DNA of 64,000 nt from Rhodocollybia butyracea (lineage: Eukaryota; Basidiomycota; Agaricomycetes; Agaricales; Omphalotaceae), in assembly GCA_015501585.1 (NCBI GenBank), contig JADNRY010000082.1, positions 62,001 through 126,000 on the forward strand. The letters are read 5' to 3'. Below are positions 57,587 through 64,000 of this stretch, piece by piece. The notes beneath the pieces were generated by a model. The model worked only from the letters and a program-made list of their open reading frames with translations, did no database searches and was not told where the DNA came from. Position numbers and translations under genes: made by a program. Each line of letters starts with the position of its first letter. Within the stretch, counting starts at the first letter, position 1.

Positions 57587-59837
57587 ATCTGCGTAAAGCG
57601 AGGCTTAAGACCGTGGTAACTTAACTGAGCCTTGAGGCGTCCGCTGGTACATACTACTCAGTACCGAGAGCAGCGCCAGCTTTGCCGGAGGGGAATGTCA
57701 AAGCAGGGTGTATCCTCCTAGTACGTACAGAGTAACTCCAACACATTCTTCTCAAATAGAGAACCTTCTGATATAGAGTCGCTCATTAACGACTGGCAAC
57801 CCAATTCAGATGAACCATTGCGAGAGGATCATTCATGTACTATTCAGAGGCAGCCCTCCAATGTGGTTAGGGAGTTCAATCGCATTCTCAATTCGGGATT
57901 GCTTCAAATGTCAGCTGGTACCTCATGTTTTCGTTCCCCACGTTTGCGAATCAATTACGAATGGAATTGAGGAGGCGTAGCAAGTACTTACCGTGATTTA
58001 CATCGCAGAGGAAAGGAACGATGAAATGCTACTATTGTTCTACTAGTTACTGGATCACAAAGAGAGACTCTAAGGCCTACAGGGTATTGACACTGGTTGA
58101 TAAATGTCCATAACGTCACAGTCTGCGAACATGTGACCTTCCGCTAGCGGGTTTCCGCTTCTTTTCCCAAAAGACGGCCAGAGAGAAGTTCGAGCTTCTA
58201 CGATCTCTGCGCAGTCATGGTCACTACTCACACAATATGAGCCCCCCATAGCATATCGATTCCACGATCGACCCTTTATATAAAGGTCACGTTGGAGAAG
58301 ATGAGAGAGAAGTTGGAGTCAGACAGTCGGCAGAGGAGGAAGATGATATGTACTCGATTGACATCATCTGCGTCATTATTGAGGCGTCGAGGTCGAACCT
58401 TCTCCGCGGATTCTCGCTAGCTCCCCAAATACTGGGGTCTCAATGGGAACTATGAGGGTCTTGACCTCTTAGGCAACGGCAGTAAAACCGCGAGCGACTA
58501 TAATATCTTGGCGAATCCGCCAGAAGGAGTAGTGCATACCTCCGAGGTGTTTTTGTCATGGAATATCTTGGAGGCAGTAGAGATACGTTAAAGTAGATAA
58601 AGATACCGGTATTGTAGGTGTACGTGTTATCAGAGATTAATTTCTTATATATGATCTTGAAATTAACTAAACTCACTCGTAAATGGGAAAGAGAATCGAT
58701 TCCAGCCCCCTTTACTGTAAGAAGGCGTATCATAGCTGACGAGGCACCTCCTTGAGAAAACCCCGAGTTCCTGAGCTTGATATTGCCGGGGTTGGCAGGC
58801 TTCCTGCGTTCCGCTTGCGAATTTGTCGAGCCTACTAAGTACAAAGTAAGTTCTTTTTGAGCAGAAGTTTAAATACCATTTTCGAGCCCCATCTGTTGGA
58901 AGGTGGGCCCCACGGTATGAATGGTGGCGACTAATCTAAGCATCTCAGTTGCCTCGGCGTGGCTGCACTTGGGAAACCAAGTACTGGAAACGTAGAAAAC
59001 GTACATCAGGTCCGTAGGCTTCTGCGATAGCGATAGAAGCCGCGCCACACCTCACCTCACCTCATGCAAAAAACCCATTCCCGTCGCCCGAGCCAATCCA
59101 AGGCTGCTAAGTATGAAGCGCCAGCTACGTTGAATATCAAGTAGGACCTCAGATACTCTAAAGACGGATCCCTTCCATCACTTCCGTGATCACAAAGATT
59201 TGTTCGGGCATTGGTGCAGTGTGGGCCACACACAATAGAAGTTCACGTGAGCTATAAGTATTAGATTCCTGGCGTTGTGAGATAAAAACAAAAAACTTGA
59301 CAGTTCTCCACTTCTCCCGGAGATAAGTTTTGATGATACCCGTCACTCAAGCGCTGCAGCCCGAAGAATATACATAATCATACTAAAGAATCAAGATGGA
59401 ACTTGATAAAACTTGATAGCAGCCAAATGACGCGTGAGAGCATCTTTCCCCGACTTCTTCGATGCGCGCTAGCCATAGGATGGAGAAGACGACTAGGAAC
59501 AACTATGTATACATGTGATAACACAGTTGAGCGTAAGAACACTGAACAGGTCCCATCTTGTCTTACGGTCTATCAAGACTTTCGTGAGGACATATACATG
59601 AATTATAAGATGACAGTGGTACTGGGTATAGGAGAGTATGATATTATATATAACCGATGCTTACATTATAGCTTTACACCCGCTTGAATGGGGTGGGGTA
59701 ACGCCTCCTGCCCAGATTCGTTCAGGTTGCCTAGCCTCCATTAGTAAATTTCTCTTGCGCCTCATTGATCCACCATTGAAGGCCTTCTCCATCCTATGAC
59801 CGACCCATCTCCTAGCCTACTGGTCAACATAAACATG
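57587..59837. other. Gene-poor stretch, 2.25 kb, possible transposon debris
   Basis: No confident gene. A TATA-like TTTATATAAAGG at about 58276-58287 lies in a stretch (about 58100-58440) whose layout resembles a long terminal repeat, but I could not define its ends. A minus-strand frame of 134 codons (58440-58844) matches no family. The right end is the 3' flank of the bestrophin gene. Confidence 0.3.
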
Positions 59838-62160
59838 CTACTTAGTTGTAGTCGCTTCGGCGATAGTCATAGACCGATGCTTCTTTGTCATGACCCTTTG
59901 TCTTCGAGAGAAATATGCATTGGGGCACGGGGTATTTTGTAGCTTTTCAATGTCGACATGGATGATTGATCTGCAAAAGAGGTCGAGGTCCAAGTCATTC
60001 TATGAAGTGAAGTGAGTTGGTACCGGTACCGGTGAGCATTGAGTGATTGAAACAGGTACACACCTCGTCATAGCCTGCAAATTCGCAAAATTGAAGTAAA
60101 AATTCAGCAGGAGTCGCGTACGGAAGAGATACACATACCAAAAGGTTGCTCAATCTCCTCACCCGCCGCTAAAAAACCAAGATATATAAACGATGCTATA
60201 AGAACCCCGGTAATCGAATGCCAGCCAAACATCCCGACCAACTGGAACGGCAAGAAAATCAAGAAAATCCATACGGTGCTATGCGAACCCGTTAGACCCG
60301 TTACTATACCAAATGCGTGACACATACTGCCTAGAATATAATGCAAGTTAGGATCAGGACACAAAGGGGGAACTTGAACAATATACGGACCTGATATGGG
60401 AGCTGAACACACTGTATGTGTGCAGATCATCTCGTCAGTTGCTCGGTCAAAGGAGAAAGATAGCGAGTCGATCACGAACAAAGGGAGCGGCGTAGTCAAT
60501 ATCTTCTCTACCACCGAAAGATCATCCTCAAAAGTCGAAATACACCCGATGATAGATCCCATGCTAGTTCCTGTTTTATGCAGTGTTCAAGTGGGTTCTT
60601 CCATCAGCCCTCGAATCACAGTGATGTATATAAAAAAAGACAAACCTGGTACGGTCCCTCGGTACTCCAACACACTACACCATTCGCTTAAACATCTGAG
60701 AATCTCCAATGGGAGGTTGTCTCCTTCACCCGCCACGCTCGGTCTATACTTGTGCTCCGAGTTGCTCCTGTTTGAGGTATCACCCCAAGACTTGACCTTG
60801 AAGCTTTGCGCGCGCGGAACAGTCTCGGATTTCCAGGGGCCCTGATGGTCTGCACCGGATGCATCCACATCATAGTCCGAGTCTAGATCCAATTCAGTTG
60901 CCTGTTCTTGTTGTTCTCCGACTAGATCTCCGTGTTCTATAGTAGCAGGACGACGGGCTGGGGAAGGAGAGTTAGGACTAGGACGGGTCACGGTCATCAC
61001 CGGAACATGGACATTGAGCGATGCGATGCCGCTACTAGGTTTATTTTGGTTCTGGTTGGGCGGTAGATTTTCGATCGCAGTGATAGATGAAGTACTGCTA
61101 CCGCTAAGGTTGCTGATACTTGTGAATGGACTGGAAGAGTTGTGACTTTGCTGAATGTATGTACATAGAATAGAAGGTTGGTTGAACGGAAATAAGTGTT
61201 ATTCATGATCCATGAGTGCAGGAGTGACGTACAGGGTGAAGCGGTCGAACAAGGTCGTAAAGGTCCGAATAATACAAGCCTGGTTCTCCTGGATGATCAA
61301 AGTAATTAGGCCGAAATAGCATTACAACAACAGTAGAGACAGCTAGAGACACACCTCGAATATGATGTTTTAAAGCAACACTAAAAGCCTCGAGAAGCTG
61401 TAAAGCCATCACCTTCTCTGTCATGACCTGTAATAACTCCTGTTCAGGTCTCTTCCATTCTCCTGGTCCTGCCATGCGTTCTTCTGCTGTGCGGGGCGTT
61501 TTGCAGGGAGGGATGTGATACCAAATGAGGCGTGCCATTATGTGAGATATTTTCATGACGTCGGACCTATACCGCTCGTAGTAAGAGCAACGTTCGAAGG
61601 ACGAGCGTAGAATGTATGCACCATGCCATTCTTCCCATCCAGTATCGATCATACCTGAAGAAACGTGGATGTACCGCAGTGAACACGCGAAGAAGAAAGG
61701 AGAATTAAGCTCCTCGATCCATTCATCTCCAAAAAAGGTTTAAGCACACACCCGCTTGCTGCTCGATATGAGATGACGAAGCCGAGGACGACACCTAGAT
61801 TGGATTGGTGTATTCAAGTCGAGTTGGCATTAGGACCCCGATAATGGAGAGTGACAGACCTAGCACGGTAAGCATAACAGAAGGTATCGCAAGTTCAAAG
61901 CTCGTATTCATCGTAATGGCGACGACAACTACGACTACATTAGTTAGTGCTAAGATATAGCTTATACCCATACCAATAGCGAAAAGCGTATGCAAAAGAA
62001 CGGCTTTCCATACTGTTCTAATCTAAGGTTCATTAGTAATAATCTATAGATGTTAAGTCGTGAAAAAAAATACCACTGAACCGCGTCCAAAAGTCCATCT
62101 AATTCTACTGTAGATGTGAAGCTCTGGATAGTCGTGGTCTATTTCTTGTGTTATAGGCAT
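59838..62160 (-). CDS. Bestrophin-like anion channel (UPF0187/RFP-TM family)
   Basis: About eleven exons. The N-terminus MPITQEIDHDYPELHIYSRI leads to RWTFGRGSVIRTVWKAVLLH and TLFAI. The family core follows: AIPSVMLTVLGVVLGFVISY, RAASGYDRYWMGRMAWSDVM and KISHIMARLIWYHIPP. VMALQLLEAFSVALKHHIRG and EPGLYYSDLYDLVRPLHP come next, then an acidic Ser/Pro-rich insert. NLPLEILRCLSEWCSVLEYR, GTVPG, SMGSIIGCISTFEDDLSVVE and KILTTPLP lead on. FLPFQLVGMFGWHSITGVLI and YLGFLAAGEEIEQPFGYDEN with DLDLDLFC close the channel domain. The tail ends TIAEATTTK. Bestrophins pass chloride and other anions; fungal members are membrane channels of unproven physiology. The start is taken at ATG 62160, as no better upstream candidate was seen. 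Confidence 0.9.
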
Positions 62161-63182
62161 AGATGGCTTGAGCGCATGATGACCACTTTGGGATCTCTGA
62201 ACGGCCATGAGGGCGGAAAAAGACGCGTAGATTGAGCACATGACCATGAAATTCCCAGCTTTGACCGCCATATCATATGTCGACCGCTGATAATAACTTA
62301 CCGACAATAGAGTCAGATATCCGAGGAGAAAAATACCAAATAAAGCTGTTCGTTTGTTCTGTTCACACAAGTTCCTAGCTATGCCCGACGTTCAGTTTCT
62401 TTTTAAAGTTACATTACGCGTACTGTGGGCGAGACTATATCACGGGTTGTTCCAACAATTGTTCCATCAGGCGCAGTGCACGCTTGGCTATCGGTTCTTC
62501 TCCCGCACATACCCGCAGCCACAATACAATATCCTCGAGGCGGACACCCGCCTGTGGACTGACTTTGTGAAAAAAAAAACATTTATCTGCGATGTTGTCG
62601 GGCTTTGTGTCGTTTTGGACGCCTGGAACAACGTGGAGCGCGCCAGTTGAGGTTCTTGTGGCCAGTTGGCTGGCGTACGCGTGTCGTAAAGCTATAGTAT
62701 ATATATGCATAGCTTGCCATAAATCCCGCATCGTGAATGATAAGTAGCCATTCAAGGACGCGCCGGCGCGGGGAGCGGAGCGCCAGGCCACGGAGCCTGT
62801 ACACAGGTGTATCTGATGCTGATGAACACGAACAACATTGTGTGATGAAGCTGAGGATTTACGAGTCTGTGGACCGCCGTGCACATGGTGGCGCACGGAC
62901 CTGGGGCTGGCGGCGGGCAAAGAAGACAAAAGTAGCTGCCTTTGTCACAGAAAAATTAACAAATGTGACAGAAATATGAAAAGGTGACCGGGGTCCTGGT
63001 CGCGCCTCATGTCTGGCACGGAAGTCGGCACCGCCGTTATGGCATTTTGGAAGCTTCCTTGATTCCATTTCTGGTTCGGGACAGGCCTTGAAGAAAAAAC
63101 TGCCGATGGGAACCTGGGGCGTGGCCCAATAAATACCTGCTCTGCCGCCCTCTTCGCGCCCAATTACTTTCCCGCGCGTCGA
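62161..63182. other. Intergenic, about 1.0 kb, divergent promoters
   Basis: Lies between the bestrophin start and the coiled-coil gene. It includes a GC-rich patch near 62755-62800. Frames on the minus strand (62435-62929) are Arg/Ser-rich and look non-coding. A CCAAT box (GGCCCAATAAATACC) lies at about 63123-63137, about 50 bp upstream of the next ATG. Confidence 0.4.
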
Positions 63183-64000
63183 ATGGATGGCAAACCAACT
63201 ACTCCCACTGAAGAGTCTCCAGCAACCTCTTCTGCCCTAGCCTCTTTACTTTCTACCACCCTCGCTCAGGTAGATTCACTCAAAGACAAACTCAAAAAAG
63301 AAAAGCAACGAGCAGATCACTTTGAAGGTCTAGCTACAGATTACAAGGAACTCTTGGCCAAGGACGACAAGAAACAGAAACAAGAGGATGGCGACGATTC
63401 ACCCGAATCTCCCGCTACTGACACGCTCGCCGTAGCTGCAGAAAAAATCAAACAGCTCCGCGAATCCATATCTGTCGCCGAACTCGTTCGCGACGAAGAA
63501 ATGGCTCGCAGACTTGCGATCACTGATCTCTGGGCACAGCTCAATCAGTACATTGATCGTCTCGAGACTGCAGGTAGAGATGTCCGCGCAGGATTTGACA
63601 AGGTCGTTAAATCCGGAGGCGGCGTCATACGCGACATGTTCAAAGACGTTCCACAGCTTGCCGACGGTGATCTCATGAGAGTAGACCGCCACTACAATGC
63701 GAACGGTGTACTGCAGCAACACGGGACCCGAAGACCCCGAAGCGATAGCATGGATGCCTACGCTTACCCCAATAGTAAACGCGTGAGGTATCAGGAAGAG
63801 GTAAGCATTTTTGTCCCATATTATTCACCCTCTAACCAGTCCGTAGCATCCACCATCGTTCTATCCAGGTCATACCCTTTCTCCTCCACATATACAACAT
63901 GCCATGATGCCATATCCACAGGGTCAACCAGCCTTTGCCGCCCCTTCGGGGTCTCGGCGACGCCACGCAGACCCTGCAGGTGCGATGCACCCTCCTGACC
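63183..64000 (+). CDS. Coiled-coil protein of unknown function, N-terminal part
   Basis: Exon 1 (63183-63800) encodes MDGKPTTPTEESPATSSALA followed by a coiled coil (TLAQVDSLKDKLKKEKQRAD). An acidic/Lys-rich linker, a second helical stretch (AAEKIKQLRESISVAELVRD) and a segment with YIDRLETAGRDVRAGFDKVV follow. A putative nuclear signal sits at PNSKRVRYQEE. A 46-nt intron (63801-63846, GTAAGC to CCGTAG) joins HPPSFYPGHTLSPPHIQHAM and a Pro/Gln-rich tail that continues past the window end. That acceptor is chosen because the next one (ATCCAG) leads to a stop. No family is recognised; a nuclear scaffold or transcriptional role is only a guess. Confidence 0.7.

Noticed and set aside
58100..58440. 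LTR-like layout with TTTATATAAAGG
   Set aside because: No second copy in the window, and no TG...CA ends or target-site duplication could be fixed.
58440..58844. 134-codon minus-strand frame
   Set aside because: No family resemblance, no splice context, and it lies in a gene-poor stretch.
62435..62929. Minus-strand frame of 164 codons upstream of the bestrophin gene
   Set aside because: Arg/Ser-rich composition in a GC-rich patch, overlapping frames on both strands, and no conserved motif.

Overview
The window is nuclear DNA of a filamentous basidiomycete, most likely an Agaricomycete. Genes are dense, lie on both strands, and are broken by many short introns of about 45-70 bp. Several families are typical of mushroom-forming fungi: F-box proteins with an N-terminal coiled coil, DUF6593, DUF6533-type membrane proteins, HET-domain proteins and a phenol 2-monooxygenase. 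The only RNA gene found is a tRNA-Ala(AGC) with a 10-nt intron.

Layout. 0-7 kb: a partial Asn/Ser/Thr-rich gene, an F-box gene with a truncated tandem copy, and two tandem NmrA-like NAD(P)-binding genes, the second broken by a homopolymer frameshift. 8-17 kb: an MFS transporter, tRNA-Ala, cofilin, and the condensin non-SMC subunit Cnd1. 17-33 kb: phenol 2-monooxygenase, an MGST3-like MAPEG glutathione transferase, a HET-domain gene lying between two diverged direct repeats, an auxin-efflux-carrier-type transporter, and a glutathionyl-hydroquinone reductase. 33-46 kb: an ammonium transporter with an upstream GATA cluster, a secreted GH53 galactanase, a free-standing Nup96/Nup145C nucleoporin, a secreted GH16 glucanase with a decayed fragment beside it, and a DUF6593 protein. 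47-57 kb: Ubc4/5-type E2, a large low-complexity protein with SUMO-interaction-like motifs, and two tandem DUF6533-type membrane protein genes. 57-64 kb: a gene-poor stretch with a 29-C run, a bestrophin-like anion channel, and the start of a coiled-coil protein gene.

Functional links. Housekeeping genes (condensin, cofilin, Nup96, Ubc4/5) alternate with environment-facing ones. Phenol hydroxylase, MAPEG transferase and glutathionyl-hydroquinone reductase lie within about 15 kb and could act in sequence on aromatic compounds, but this is inferred from families and position only. GH53 and GH16 are secreted polysaccharide-degrading enzymes.

The most notable signals are structural. (1) A predicted 2-nt microexon occurs in both DUF6533 copies. 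(2) A predicted 5-nt microexon, whose upstream donor overlaps the stop codon, would extend the large SIM-containing protein. (3) Two GC-AG introns lie in the phenol hydroxylase. (4) Repeated local tandem duplication is followed by decay, and in one case the duplication carried along part of a neighbouring gene's first exon. Intron-exon structures were worked out by eye from phase and homology, so small boundaries need transcript data.
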